A stretch of DNA of 64,000 bases, from assembly GCF_001757355.1 (NCBI RefSeq), contig NZ_MINO01000013.1, positions 1-64,000 on the forward strand, written 5' to 3'. This DNA comes from Sphingobium phenoxybenzoativorans (lineage in GTDB: Bacteria; Pseudomonadota; Alphaproteobacteria; Sphingomonadales; Sphingomonadaceae). Positions within the stretch are counted from its first letter, which is position 1, and every line of letters starts with the position of its first letter. Of this stretch, positions 7,123 to 16,005 are shown piece by piece. The notes beneath the pieces are model-generated. The model searched no databases. It was not told the origin of the DNA and worked only from the letters and a program-made list of their open reading frames with translations. Made by a program: the position numbers and the translations under genes.

Positions 7123-9819
7123 ATGAAATTCGTGGGTCTAATTTCCAGTGGCGCGATGGCAGTCGCGCTATGCAGCGCCGTTCCGGCGGTTGCGCAGGAG
7201 AGCGCCTCTCCGCAGGCGGCAGACAATGAAGCCGGCGCGGCTATCATCGTCACCGGCACGCGCCGTACCGACCGTACAGTTCTCGACTCGCCGACGCCGA
7301 TCGACGTCTACAGCGGCGAGGAACTGACCAAGCAGGGTTCGGCCGACATGAATCAGGTCATCCAGAACCTGGTTCCCTCCTTCTCCGTGGCGCGTTACGC
7401 CATTGGTGACGGCTCCTCCTTCGTCCGTCCTCCCAACCTTCGCGGCCTCGCGCCTGACCAGACGCTGGTGCTGATCAACGGCAAGCGCATGCATCGCTCC
7501 GCGCTGGTGCAGATCGGCGCGAACGCACAGTCGGCTGGCGCCCATTCCGCTGACCTTGCGCAGGTTCCGGCGATCGCGATCAAGCAAGTCGACGTTCTGC
7601 GCGACGGCGCGTCGGCGCAATATGGTTCCGACGCTATCGCGGGCGTTATCAACATGTCGCTCAAGGACGGAAGTGACGGGTTTTCCGGCTACGCCCGTTA
7701 CGGCCAATTCTATGAAGGCGACGGCAAGGATTATCAGGTCGCCCTCAATGGCGGCTTCAAGCTGGGTGAGGTTGGCTTCATCAACATCAGCGGCGAATAT
7801 GTGAACTCCGGCAAGACCAGCCGTGGCGTCACCCGCCCAGGCGCTTTGGAGTTGTCACAAGAGCAGCCCACCATCAATGTTCCGGCGCTGGCACAACGCT
7901 ATGGCAATCCCAAGCTTGAATCCTACCGTTTCTTCGTCAACGGCGGCTTCGATCTGGGCGACGACAGCAGCGTCTATTTCTTCGGCAATTATGGACACAG
8001 CTTCCAGGAAGAAAGCTTCAACTACCGCCAGTCGGTTAATTCGACCAACTTCGGCAAGAATGGCATCTTCAACGACTATTTCACCGACTTCGACAATACG
8101 CTGCCTGGCATCCAAAGCGGCGCGGCGGGCGGCAACGTCTATGCTCCAAACGGATACAGCCCGATCACGCGTGACTATACGCAGGTTTCGACCTGTTCGG
8201 ATCCGCTGGTTCAGAACTGGAGCTGCGTCTACTCCGGCGGCTTCACGCCGATCTTCTTCGGCAAGATCGACGACATCTCCGGCACGGCGGGCTACAAGGG
8301 CACGCTCGGCTTTGGCCTGAACTATGATATTTCGGGCAGCTACGGACAGTCGACGCTGAAATATACGATGAACGGCACGATGAACCCTTCGCTGGGCATC
8401 ACGTCGCCGACGTCCTTCTATCTCGGCAAGCTGGAACAGCGCGAAACGCTGTTCAACGCGGACTTCAGCTATCCCTGGGAAGTCGGCTTCGCCAGCCCGA
8501 TCAACATCGCGTTCGGCGGCCAGTATTTCCGGGAGTCCTATGAACTGGGCCTCGGCGACCCGGCCTCCTATGCGATCGGACCCTATACCGGCAATCTGGT
8601 CTTCCATCAGGACGGCACGCCGGTTCTGAATGCTGACGGCAGCCAGCTTTCCGTTGCCCTGCCGGTCGGCGCTAACGGCTTCCCAGGCTATGGTCCGGCG
8701 ATCGCGGGTGAGAGCAGCCGCAACTCGAAGGGCCTCTACATCGACGTGGAAGCCGATATCACCGAACAGTTCAACCTGGGCATTGCGGGCCGTTACGAAC
8801 ATCTGTCGGACTTCGGCAGTTCGACGGTCGGCAAGGTGCGGGCGCGCTATGCGGTCATTCCTGACGTGCTCGCCCTGCGCGGCACGGTCGGCACGGGTTT
8901 CCGCGCGCCGACGCCGGGCCAGATCAACACCAGCAGCATCGCGACCACGTTCAATCCGGGTAACCCGAACGCGATCGAGTTCATGACGCTGCCGGTGGCC
9001 AGCCCGGTCGCCCAATATCTGGGCGCCATCCCGCTGACGCCGGAAGAGTCGGTCAGCTTCTCCGGCGGTGGTGTGTTCACGCCGGCGCCGGGCGTCTCGC
9101 TGAGCATCGACTATTACAACATCAAGGTGAAGGACCGCATCGGGACGACCGGCTCTCGCGTTATCGAGGATGCCGACCGCCCGACGCTGCAGTCTCTAGG
9201 TCTGGCCAACTACGCCACGGTGAACGAGGTGCAGTTCCTGACCAACGCCTTCGATACCCGCACGCAGGGTGTCGACGTGGTGGGCAACTATCGTCTGGTC
9301 ACGGACAGCCTGGGCACGTTCAGCACAACGGTCGCCTTCAACTATAACAAGACGAAGGTGATCCGCGTTGGCGTCGACCCGATTTCGGGTGGTCAGGTGA
9401 TCAGCGACACCCGCATCCAGCAATTGGAAGGCACGCTGCCCAAGACGCGCGTTGTGCTGACGGAAAACTGGTCCAGCGGCCCGTTCTCGGTGCTCGGCCG
9501 CATGAACTGGTACGGCAAATACAAGCTCTATGATGATGGCGCTGGCCTTAATGGCGCAACCTTCGTCGAGCAGAGCTTCAGCAGCGAATTCGTGTTCGAC
9601 TTCGAAGTGAGCTATTCGTTCAACGACATGTTCACGCTGACTGCCGGTGCGCAGAACATCTTCGACAACTATCCGGACAAGTTCGACAACCGGGCCGGTG
9701 GCCTGGGTCCGGTCTATGCCACCACTGGCGGCCGCTTCACCGGCGACGTCTATCCGGATGCTTCGCCGTTCGGCTTCAACGGCGGCTTCTGGTACCTGAA
9801 GGCCGGCTTCAAGTTCTGA
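7123..9819 (+). CDS. TonB-dependent outer-membrane receptor (large)
   Basis: 898 residues. Signal peptide (VGLISSGAMAVALCSAVPAVAQE), TonB-box/plug start IIVTGTRRTDRTVLDSPTPI, plug residues including LRGLAPDQTLVLINGKRMH and AIKQVDVLRDGASAQYGSDA, then a long Asn/Tyr/Gly-rich barrel ending in Phe (KAGFKF). The ligand is unknown. The plug resembles large sphingomonad receptors often tied to organic nutrients rather than siderophores (family impression, not proof). ATG 7123 is preceded by a G-run (CAGGGGGCC). It stands alone as a transcription unit with a long leader and a strong terminator. Confidence 0.93.
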   Translation: MKFVGLISSGAMAVALCSAVPAVAQESASPQAADNEAGAAIIVTGTRRTDRTVLDSPTPIDVYSGEELTKQGSADMNQVIQNLVPSFSVARYAIGDGSSFVRPPNLRGLAPDQTLVLINGKRMHRSALVQIGANAQSAGAHSADLAQVPAIAIKQVDVLRDGASAQYGSDAIAGVINMSLKDGSDGFSGYARYGQFYEGDGKDYQVALNGGFKLGEVGFINISGEYVNSGKTSRGVTRPGALELSQEQPTINVPALAQRYGNPKLESYRFFVNGGFDLGDDSSVYFFGNYGHSFQEESFNYRQSVNSTNFGKNGIFNDYFTDFDNTLPGIQSGAAGGNVYAPNGYSPITRDYTQVSTCSDPLVQNWSCVYSGGFTPIFFGKIDDISGTAGYKGTLGFGLNYDISGSYGQSTLKYTMNGTMNPSLGITSPTSFYLGKLEQRETLFNADFSYPWEVGFASPINIAFGGQYFRESYELGLGDPASYAIGPYTGNLVFHQDGTPVLNADGSQLSVALPVGANGFPGYGPAIAGESSRNSKGLYIDVEADITEQFNLGIAGRYEHLSDFGSSTVGKVRARYAVIPDVLALRGTVGTGFRAPTPGQINTSSIATTFNPGNPNAIEFMTLPVASPVAQYLGAIPLTPEESVSFSGGGVFTPAPGVSLSIDYYNIKVKDRIGTTGSRVIEDADRPTLQSLGLANYATVNEVQFLTNAFDTRTQGVDVVGNYRLVTDSLGTFSTTVAFNYNKTKVIRVGVDPISGGQVISDTRIQQLEGTLPKTRVVLTENWSSGPFSVLGRMNWYGKYKLYDDGAGLNGATFVEQSFSSEFVFDFEVSYSFNDMFTLTAGAQNIFDNYPDKFDNRAGGLGPVYATTGGRFTGDVYPDASPFGFNGGFWYLKAGFKF

Positions 9820-9836
9820 TCGGACTATATTATGGG

Positions 9837-9870
9837 GGAGGGCGGCCCTGCGGGGCCGCCCTCCTTTTTT
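9837..9870 (+). terminator. Rho-independent terminator of the 7123 receptor
   Basis: Perfect 12-bp GC-rich stem (9837-9848 with 9853-9864), loop TGCG, followed by six T (9865-9870), only 17 bases after the stop codon. A further 7-bp hairpin (TATGCCG/CGGCATA, 9873-9891) lies between it and the next gene. Confidence 0.92.
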
Positions 9871-9905
9871 GTTATGCCGCGTAACGGCATAGGGCCGGGG
9901 TCAAG

Positions 9906-10463
9906 ATGACCGATGATATGGCTTCTCCCCATGAGGCGTTCACGCATCGTACGGCCACGCGCGGGGATATAGCCGCCCTCTCCACCGTTATTGACGCCGC
10001 GATCGGTGATTTGCAGAAATCTTTCCTGACGCCCGGTCAGATCGTCGCCAGCCGCCAGATCATGGGGCTGGACACCCGGTTGATCGACGACGGCACCTAT
10101 TTCATCATTGAACTGCATGGCGCGATCGCCGGCTGCGGTGGCTGGAGCCGCCGTGCGACGCCCTATGGCCACAACGCTTCCGCAAAGCGCGATGACCGCC
10201 TTCTCGATCCCAGGACCGAGCCTGCCAAAATCCGCGCCATGTATACGCATCCGGCCTATGTACGGCGGGGCATTGGCAGGATGATCCTTGCCTTATGCGA
10301 GGAGGGGGCTCGAAAGGAGGGCTTCTCGCGGTTGGAACTGACCTCGACGCTGGCCGGGGCGCCCCTCTACCACGCTTGCGGGTTTCAGGACGTCGCTCGT
10401 CTAACTGATAGTGGCGTGCCGATCATCCTCATGCAGAAAATCATCGAGCCAAAAGGGTTTTAG
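9906..10463 (+). CDS. GNAT-family N-acetyltransferase
   Basis: 185 residues. The acetyl-CoA-binding motif A of the GNAT fold is clear: IRAMYTHPAYVRRGIGRMIL (R-x-x-G-x-G/A pattern in RRGIGR), followed by a helix and LELTSTLAGAPLYHACGF, the usual Y-x-x-x-G-F motif. The family transfers an acetyl group from acetyl-CoA to an amine. The substrate cannot be read from the sequence. ATG 9906 follows the terminator of the TonB receptor, so it has its own promoter or depends on read-through. Confidence 0.88.
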   Translation: MTDDMASPHEAFTHRTATRGDIAALSTVIDAAIGDLQKSFLTPGQIVASRQIMGLDTRLIDDGTYFIIELHGAIAGCGGWSRRATPYGHNASAKRDDRLLDPRTEPAKIRAMYTHPAYVRRGIGRMILALCEEGARKEGFSRLELTSTLAGAPLYHACGFQDVARLTDSGVPIILMQKIIEPKGF

Positions 10464-10568
10464 TCTAATGCTTCAATCGGGAAGGGCGCGCGCAATCATG
10501 TCGCGGAGCGCCAGTCGCAGCGTTGTTGGATATCGGACCTGTCGGGTTCGCGCCGGGGGTCAGTTCTG

Positions 10569-11402
10569 ATGGATATGGCGCATCTTTCTACGGTATTGAT
10601 CCCGCTGGCCGCTATGCTCGGAGCCGGACTCTTCGCCGGTTTCGCCGCTGGCATATTCGGCATCGGCGGCGGTTTTGTTGTCGTGCCTGCGCTGTTCGTG
10701 GTGTTGCCGTTGCTTGGCGGCACGCCTGAAGCGATCGCGCACGTTGCAATCGGCACTTCGGCGGCCACGATCATCGTCACTTCCATTCGCTCATTGCTTG
10801 CGCACGCAAAGCGCGGCGCGGTGGAGTTTGAGATATTGCGCGCCTGGGCACCGTGGATTGTCGTGGGCGACGGCATAGGCGTTTTGCTGGCGGGGCGGGT
10901 CGATGGCCATGTGCTCACTATGATCTTCGCCGTTGGCGTGTTCCTGATGTCGCTCAATTTCCTTTTGCCGAAGATTGGCGGCAAGGTGATCAGTCAGGAT
11001 ATGCCGTCGGGTGTCGCGCGCATGGGTATTGCGGGCGGGCTTGGCACCTTTTCTGCCCTGCTCGGCATTGGCGGCGGCACCATCGCCATCATGGTGATGA
11101 CCCTGTGCGGCCGTTCCATTCACCGCGCCATCGCTACAGCTTCGGGTATCGGCACTCTGATCGCCATTCCCAGCGCCATAGGATTTGCGATCATCGGGTT
11201 GAAGGAAGGGGGACTTCCCTGGGGTTCGCTGGGCTATGTGAATATTCCGGCAGTGATCGCCATTTCCTGCATGTCGATCATCACCGCGCCGTGGGGCGTC
11301 GCCGCGGCCCACAGCCTGCCTGCTCCCCTGTTGAAGCGGGTGTTCGGCGTCTACCTGATATTCATCGCCTTCGTGATGTTCCGTAACGCACTCAAGATGT
11401 GA
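10569..11402 (+). CDS. TauE/SafE-family anion transporter
   Basis: 277-residue integral membrane protein with about eight hydrophobic segments and the duplicated glycine-rich signature of the family: GIFGIGGGFVVVPAL near residue 35 and ALLGIGGGTIAIMVM near 165. Members export or import sulfite, sulfoacetate or other small anions across the inner membrane. The substrate is not determinable here. Start ATG 10569 (MDMAHLSTVLIPLAAM). It is separate from the sulfate assimilation operon, which lies 18 kb away. Confidence 0.9.
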   Translation: MDMAHLSTVLIPLAAMLGAGLFAGFAAGIFGIGGGFVVVPALFVVLPLLGGTPEAIAHVAIGTSAATIIVTSIRSLLAHAKRGAVEFEILRAWAPWIVVGDGIGVLLAGRVDGHVLTMIFAVGVFLMSLNFLLPKIGGKVISQDMPSGVARMGIAGGLGTFSALLGIGGGTIAIMVMTLCGRSIHRAIATASGIGTLIAIPSAIGFAIIGLKEGGLPWGSLGYVNIPAVIAISCMSIITAPWGVAAAHSLPAPLLKRVFGVYLIFIAFVMFRNALKM

Positions 11403-11447
11403 TCGATCTTATCCCAGGTTAAACGTGCTTTAATGTTCCCTGTTCGT

Positions 11448-11477
11448 GCTCCGTTCGTCTCGCCTGGCGAACGGAGC
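11448..11477. terminator. Stem-loop after the TauE/SafE gene
   Basis: Perfect 10-bp stem GCTCCGTTCG / CGAACGGAGC with a 10-base loop, 45 bases downstream of the carrier gene stop. No T-tract follows, so it may be a weak terminator, an RNA 3'-end stabiliser or a lone REP unit. The rest of the 228-base gap to the next gene shows nothing else. Confidence 0.4.
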
Positions 11478-11630
11478 GCCAGCTTTCGAGCTATTTCTGC
11501 GGCAAAGACGCCGCGGGCGGCTTTTCTTTACATCAAATCTGGTCCCTTGAAGGCTTAGAAATGAGCAGACGCGCCGCCGCAACAGAGCGGCGTCCGTCCA
11601 GCATCATTCGGGTCGCTATACGGGGATATT

Positions 11631-12809
11631 ATGCGTTTCATGAAAGTATCGGGCCTGCCTCTGGTGGCCATCATGCTCAGCCTTTCGGCCTGCGGCGGCG
11701 ATGATGGCGGCGCTGTGCAGGTCGCGCCAATGGGCGCGTCGTCAGAGAAGGTGGCGATCGCCGCGCCGGCGCCCTCCGTCGCGCCGTCCAGCACGGTTGT
11801 TTCCGATGACGCCGCTGCAACCGTGGCATCCGCAGCCGCTGCGGCCACGGCGGTCTATCCCATGCTGCGGGGGATCAATATCGCGGGCGCCGAGTTCGGC
11901 AGCAATGCGCCTGGACGGATGAACACTGATTATATTTATCCGACAAAGGCGGAGATCGACTATTACGCCAATCTCGGCTTCAAGATCATTCGTGTGCCCT
12001 TCAAGTGGGAACGCATCCAGCCGACATTGAATGGCGCGTTGTCCGTCGCGGATCAGCAGGCGATCCGCACGGTCATCACAAATGCGACGGCGCGCGGCAC
12101 GATCGTCGTGCTGGACATGCATAATTATGGCCAGCGGGCGACAGGCTCCAACTATCAGACGATGGCCAATGTCGGCACCACACAGGTTCCAGGCTCTGCG
12201 CTTGCCGACGCATGGATCAAACTGGCCTATGAATATCGCTACAATGGCAGTGTGTGGCTGGGTCTGATGAACGAGCCGCACACGATGAACGCAGCGACCT
12301 GGTGGCCGATCGTCAAGAAACTCGTCGTCGATATTCGCGCTGCGGGGCTGTGGAACAAGCTGCTGGTGCCGGGCACGGCGTGGACCGGCGCGCATTCATG
12401 GGTTTCGTCGGGAAATGCGGCGAATTATAACGGCTTCACCGACCCTGCGAACAATTTCGCGCTGGAGGTTCACCAATATCTTGATGCGGACTCCAGCGGC
12501 ACCTCTGCAACCTGTGTGGCCGGTTCGGGCGCCCGCGTGGCGGAAGTCATCAACTGGTCCAAGTCAAAGGGCGGCGTGAAGTTGTTCATGGGGGAGATGG
12601 GCGCGACCTCCGGCACCCAGTGCGGCATCGAATATCGCGATATGCTGAACCGGATGGAGGCATCCGGCGTGTTCCGGGGCTGGACCGCATGGGGCGGAGG
12701 CTCGTGGTGGCCTTCCAGCTATATTTTCCGCACGCTTCCGCTGGCATGGCCGAACACGGCGACGCCGACGCCGCATATGAAATATCTGCTTGAATATGTG
12801 AACAAGTAG
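11631..12809 (+). CDS. Glycoside hydrolase family 5 lipoprotein (endoglucanase-like)
   Basis: 392 residues. Lipoprotein signal with lipobox LSAC (Cys21), an Ala/Pro-rich linker to about residue 75, then a GH5 (beta/alpha)8 domain. Catalytic acid/base Glu215 in GLMNEPH and nucleophile Glu322 in FMGEMGATSG, plus conserved HNYGQ and HQYLD segments. The family hydrolyses beta-glucans and related polymers. It sits at the edge of the polysaccharide region and is paralogous to the GH5 at 19581, sharing the unusual N-terminal GINxAGxxF...TDYIYP block. It probably acts outside the inner membrane on the local polysaccharide (inference). Confidence 0.9.
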   Translation: MRFMKVSGLPLVAIMLSLSACGGDDGGAVQVAPMGASSEKVAIAAPAPSVAPSSTVVSDDAAATVASAAAAATAVYPMLRGINIAGAEFGSNAPGRMNTDYIYPTKAEIDYYANLGFKIIRVPFKWERIQPTLNGALSVADQQAIRTVITNATARGTIVVLDMHNYGQRATGSNYQTMANVGTTQVPGSALADAWIKLAYEYRYNGSVWLGLMNEPHTMNAATWWPIVKKLVVDIRAAGLWNKLLVPGTAWTGAHSWVSSGNAANYNGFTDPANNFALEVHQYLDADSSGTSATCVAGSGARVAEVINWSKSKGGVKLFMGEMGATSGTQCGIEYRDMLNRMEASGVFRGWTAWGGGSWWPSSYIFRTLPLAWPNTATPTPHMKYLLEYVNK

Positions 12810-12840
12810 GACGCGCAGAGATGTGCCTGGCGAAATCCGG

Positions 12841-13977
12841 TCAGCGCGCCAGCTTTGCTGTCACCATTTCAGCGATCGCCAGGCTTGATGTCAGCCCGGG
12901 GCTTTCAATCCCGAACAGATTGACCAGACCCGGAATGCCATGGTCGCCAGGTCCTTCGACGAGGAAGTCGGCGACCGGCGCCCCGTCCCGCGACACGATT
13001 TTGGGACGGACGCCGGCATAGCCCGGCTCCAGCGCTCCGTCGGGCAGGCCGGGCCAATATTTGCGGATGCCGTCATAGAATTTTTCGGCCCGCGCCGGAT
13101 CGACTTCATATTCCGGTTGCGCAACCGGTTCGGAATCCGGTCCAAACTTGCCGCGGCCGTCCAGATCAATGGTGATATGGAGCGAGTGCCCGCCTTGATG
13201 CAGCGAGGTGCCGCCCTGGTGCAGAGGGTAGATCGGCCGGGTGAAAGGCGTCTTGCCGGTCAGGGTGAAGTAGTTGCCTTTCACGAAGCGCGCTTCCGGC
13301 ACCAGATGCGCAGGATAGCCCTGCGTCCGCGCCGCCAGCGCGCAGGCTGAAAGCCCAGCCGAATTGATGAACAGGTTTGCCTTCAACTCGATCGGATCGC
13401 TCCCGCCGATCGACACCAGATGCCCATCTTCGCCCAAAATGACGTGTTCGACGGGCGAATGCAGCACCAGTGAGGCGCCTTCCGCCTCCGCATCGCCCAA
13501 CAGGGCGGTCATATAGCCGTGCGCGTCGATGACGCCGGTGGACGGCGACATGACGGCGGCGGCGCAGCGCAGGTTCGGCTCCAGCGCCTTCGCTTCCTCC
13601 GCAGTCAGGCGATAGAGCGCGGCCTCTGGCTCCAACCCCTGTTTCGATGCCGCATCCTCGATCCAGTCGAGCTGCGGCAGGTCCTCCGGATCGGTCGCGA
13701 CGATCAGCTTGCCGGTTTTCTTGTGATCGATGTGCCGCTCCTCGCAATAGCGATAAAGAAGCTGGCGACCCCGCACGCAGAGCGAGGATTTGAGCATGCC
13801 CGGCGCATTAAATACGCCAGCATGGATTACCTCACTGTTGCGGGATGAGGTCCCCTGACCGAATGCGCCCTCGCTTTCGAGGATCAGCACCTCGCGCCCC
13901 GCCATCGCCAGCGCGCGGGCGACGGCAAGGCCGACCACGCCGGCCCCGGCAATGATGACATCCACTTTTTCGGTCAT
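12841..13977 (-). CDS. FAD-dependent oxidoreductase, L-2-hydroxyglutarate oxidase-like
   Basis: 378 residues of the DAO/LhgO family. The Rossmann FAD motif IIAGAGVVGLAVARALA lies at the N-terminus, followed by GTSSRNSEVIHAGV as in L-2-hydroxyglutarate dehydrogenases, and a C-terminal GYAGVRPK...GIESPGLTSSLAIAE. The best guess is oxidation of a 2-hydroxy acid with transfer of electrons to oxygen or quinone. It lies 134 bases downstream of the SAF-domain gene, on the same strand but across a REP-like repeat, so membership in the sugar operon is uncertain. ATG at 13975-13977. Confidence 0.82.
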   Translation of the reverse strand: MTEKVDVIIAGAGVVGLAVARALAMAGREVLILESEGAFGQGTSSRNSEVIHAGVFNAPGMLKSSLCVRGRQLLYRYCEERHIDHKKTGKLIVATDPEDLPQLDWIEDAASKQGLEPEAALYRLTAEEAKALEPNLRCAAAVMSPSTGVIDAHGYMTALLGDAEAEGASLVLHSPVEHVILGEDGHLVSIGGSDPIELKANLFINSAGLSACALAARTQGYPAHLVPEARFVKGNYFTLTGKTPFTRPIYPLHQGGTSLHQGGHSLHITIDLDGRGKFGPDSEPVAQPEYEVDPARAEKFYDGIRKYWPGLPDGALEPGYAGVRPKIVSRDGAPVADFLVEGPGDHGIPGLVNLFGIESPGLTSSLAIAEMVTAKLAR

Positions 13978-14012
13978 TGAGCAACGGCCACGAAATACAG
14001 CTTTTCAAATAG

Positions 14013-14089
14013 CCGTTCGTCCTGAGCTTGTCGAAGGACTGCCCCTCCTTGGAAGAAGGACAAGGCTTCGACAAGCTCAGCCCGAACGG
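14013..14089. repeat. REP-like inverted repeat (ccgttcg/cgaacgg family)
   Basis: Inverted repeat with 24-base arms (14013-14036 and 14066-14089) matching at 22 positions. The left arm begins CCGTTCGTCCTGAG and continues CTTGTCGAAG. The loop is about 29 bases. The same element occurs at 62446-62540, so this is a dispersed chromosomal repeat, probably mobilised or maintained like REP elements. Confidence 0.85.
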
Positions 14090-14111
14090 TATAGTGGAAG
14101 GCGCTTAAGCC

Positions 14112-15425
14112 TTACTCCGCCGGAACCGGCTGGCCCAGGCCGAACAGTTTGGCCTGTTCCTCACGCAGACGGTCGATGGTCCGGCCTTCCGGCAGGATCA
14201 CATCGTCATAGGTGAGCACCTTGTCCTTCGGCACCGCATGCTTGAGGACGCAGTTTACCGCGACGCCCATCGGCAGCAGATTTTCCTGCGCCGTGACATC
14301 GGCCCGCTCGCACTGGCCATAGGTGGTGTAGCCGCCCAGATCGTCGATCGTCTCACCTGCTTCCAGATCGCGCTTGGCGGTGGCGACCACCTCGACCAGC
14401 GGCGCGCCGAGCGGCTGGAGCACCGGATCGCGCAGCAGCACGACGCGGGCGACCGACAGCGGCACCTCGAAATGGCAGAGATGATAGGGGGTGTAGAAGC
14501 TGTAGAGCGGGCCTTCACCCAGCTTATACAGGTTCAGATAATGCTTCTGCTTGGGGTCGTCATGCGTCGCGAGGACATAGACGCCCGGTCCCGGCTTGGT
14601 GCCGACGACATAATCGACCGCGCCGCCGACAGCCTTCAGCGCCTCAATGTCGTACATGCTGGTCAGTTCATCGACATGACCGCGATGGTCGTATCCGGTC
14701 ATGCCGCGCTTCAGGATCGACATGCCGGTGCCGTTGGCGACGATCGCCTGCTCGAAGCTGATCTTCGTGCCGTCGGCGAAGCTGGTCACCATATAGGGGT
14801 CCTGGCCCCACTGCTTGGCGAAGCCTTCCTGCGTGGTCGGGTTGCGATAGGGATCCTGCAGGCCCTTGATGTTGCCGCACATCAGCGGGGTGAGGCCGAT
14901 CGACTTGACGAAGCGATAGAGGTTCATCTCCACGCCCGGCTGGTCGCCGTCGGTGGCGGTGAAGATGACACCGGCCTCGTCCGCCTTCTTCTTCAGCAGG
15001 CAGCCGACCGTCGCGTCCAGTTCCGCGTTCATGGTCACCATGTCACGGCCATGCGCAATCGCGCCCAGCGTGATGTCGGCGCCATATTCGACCGCGCCGG
15101 TGGCGTCGATCAGGCAGTCCAGATCGTCGCTTTCATAGAGGATCGCGGGATCGCTGGTGATGGCGGGCTTGCCGTCCTTGATCGCCTGCGCCAGCTCCTT
15201 GACGGAGCTGACCTCGACCCACTCCTGGCCAGCCTGCTCATAGGCGGCCTTCGCCTTGTCGAGATTGCGGTTGCAGATCACCGCCAGCACCATGCCGGGC
15301 ACGGAGTGCGCGATCTGATTGACGATGCCCTTGGCCATGAAGCCCGCGCCGTACATGCCGACCTTGATCGGACGGCCCTCGGCTTCGCGCTCCTTCAGCA
15401 GCCTGTCGGTGACTACATTACCCAT
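14112..15425 (-). CDS. SAF-domain homoserine dehydrogenase-like NAD(P) oxidoreductase
   Basis: 437 residues. N-terminal NAD(P)-binding fold (KVGMYGAGFMAKGI, about 21-34), a middle catalytic region, and a C-terminal SAF-type domain (about 345-430; ARVVLLRDPVLQPLGAPLVEVVATAKRDLEAGETID overall) as in COG4091 'predicted homoserine dehydrogenase'. Proteins of this kind often lie in surface-polysaccharide clusters, where they may act on a nucleotide-linked branched or rearranged sugar. True homoserine metabolism is unlikely in this context (inference). It is 16 bases downstream of the epimerase gene in a tight operon. Confidence 0.82.
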   Translation of the reverse strand: MGNVVTDRLLKEREAEGRPIKVGMYGAGFMAKGIVNQIAHSVPGMVLAVICNRNLDKAKAAYEQAGQEWVEVSSVKELAQAIKDGKPAITSDPAILYESDDLDCLIDATGAVEYGADITLGAIAHGRDMVTMNAELDATVGCLLKKKADEAGVIFTATDGDQPGVEMNLYRFVKSIGLTPLMCGNIKGLQDPYRNPTTQEGFAKQWGQDPYMVTSFADGTKISFEQAIVANGTGMSILKRGMTGYDHRGHVDELTSMYDIEALKAVGGAVDYVVGTKPGPGVYVLATHDDPKQKHYLNLYKLGEGPLYSFYTPYHLCHFEVPLSVARVVLLRDPVLQPLGAPLVEVVATAKRDLEAGETIDDLGGYTTYGQCERADVTAQENLLPMGVAVNCVLKHAVPKDKVLTYDDVILPEGRTIDRLREEQAKLFGLGQPVPAE

Positions 15426-15441
15426 AAGTACCTCCCTTGCG

Positions 15442-16005
15442 TCAGAGCCCCTTCATCAGCTCCACGCCGTGATATTCCTGGTTGAAATCCTGCCAATTGG
15501 CATCCTTCTCCGAAATGATCGCGCCATCCAGCGGCCAGGTGATGCCGATCTTCGGATCATTCCAGCGCAGCCCGCGCTCGGCCTGCGGATTGTAGAATTC
15601 GCTGGCGAGGTAGAGCGTTTCCGTGTCCGGCTCCAGCGTGACGAAACCGTGGGCGAAGCCGCGCGGCACATAATAGGCCAGCCGGTTTTCCGCCGTCAGT
15701 TCGACGCCATGCCACTTGAGATAAGTGGGCGACGTCGGCCGCAGATCGACGATCACGTCCCACAGCGCGCCCTTGATGCAGCGGACGATCTTCACCTCTG
15801 GCGAGGGGGGAAGCTGATAGTGCAGCCCCCGCAGGGTCCCCGCCTCCGCATTGAAGGAATTGTTGGCCTGAACGAAGCGGGTTTCAAGGCCCGCCTCCGC
15901 CATTTCCTTCTCGCAGAAGATGCGCTGGAACCAGCCGCGGGAATCCCCGCGCTGTTCCGGCTCGATCACATAGACGCCATTCAGCGGCGTTTCGTGGAAC
16001 TTCAT
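15442..16005 (-). CDS. dTDP-4-dehydrorhamnose 3,5-epimerase-like sugar epimerase
   Basis: 187 residues, the normal RmlC length, cupin fold. All the residues important in RmlC align: His62 (LRGLHYQ), Lys72 (VKIVRC), Tyr132 (TLYLAS) and Asp168 (SEKD), so an active 3- and/or 5-epimerase acting on a 4-keto nucleotide sugar is expected. It overlaps the upstream SDR gene by four bases (ATGA). With a cytidylyltransferase in the operon rather than RmlA, the substrate is more likely a CDP- than a dTDP-sugar (inference). Confidence 0.88.
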   Translation of the reverse strand: MKFHETPLNGVYVIEPEQRGDSRGWFQRIFCEKEMAEAGLETRFVQANNSFNAEAGTLRGLHYQLPPSPEVKIVRCIKGALWDVIVDLRPTSPTYLKWHGVELTAENRLAYYVPRGFAHGFVTLEPDTETLYLASEFYNPQAERGLRWNDPKIGITWPLDGAIISEKDANWQDFNQEYHGVELMKGL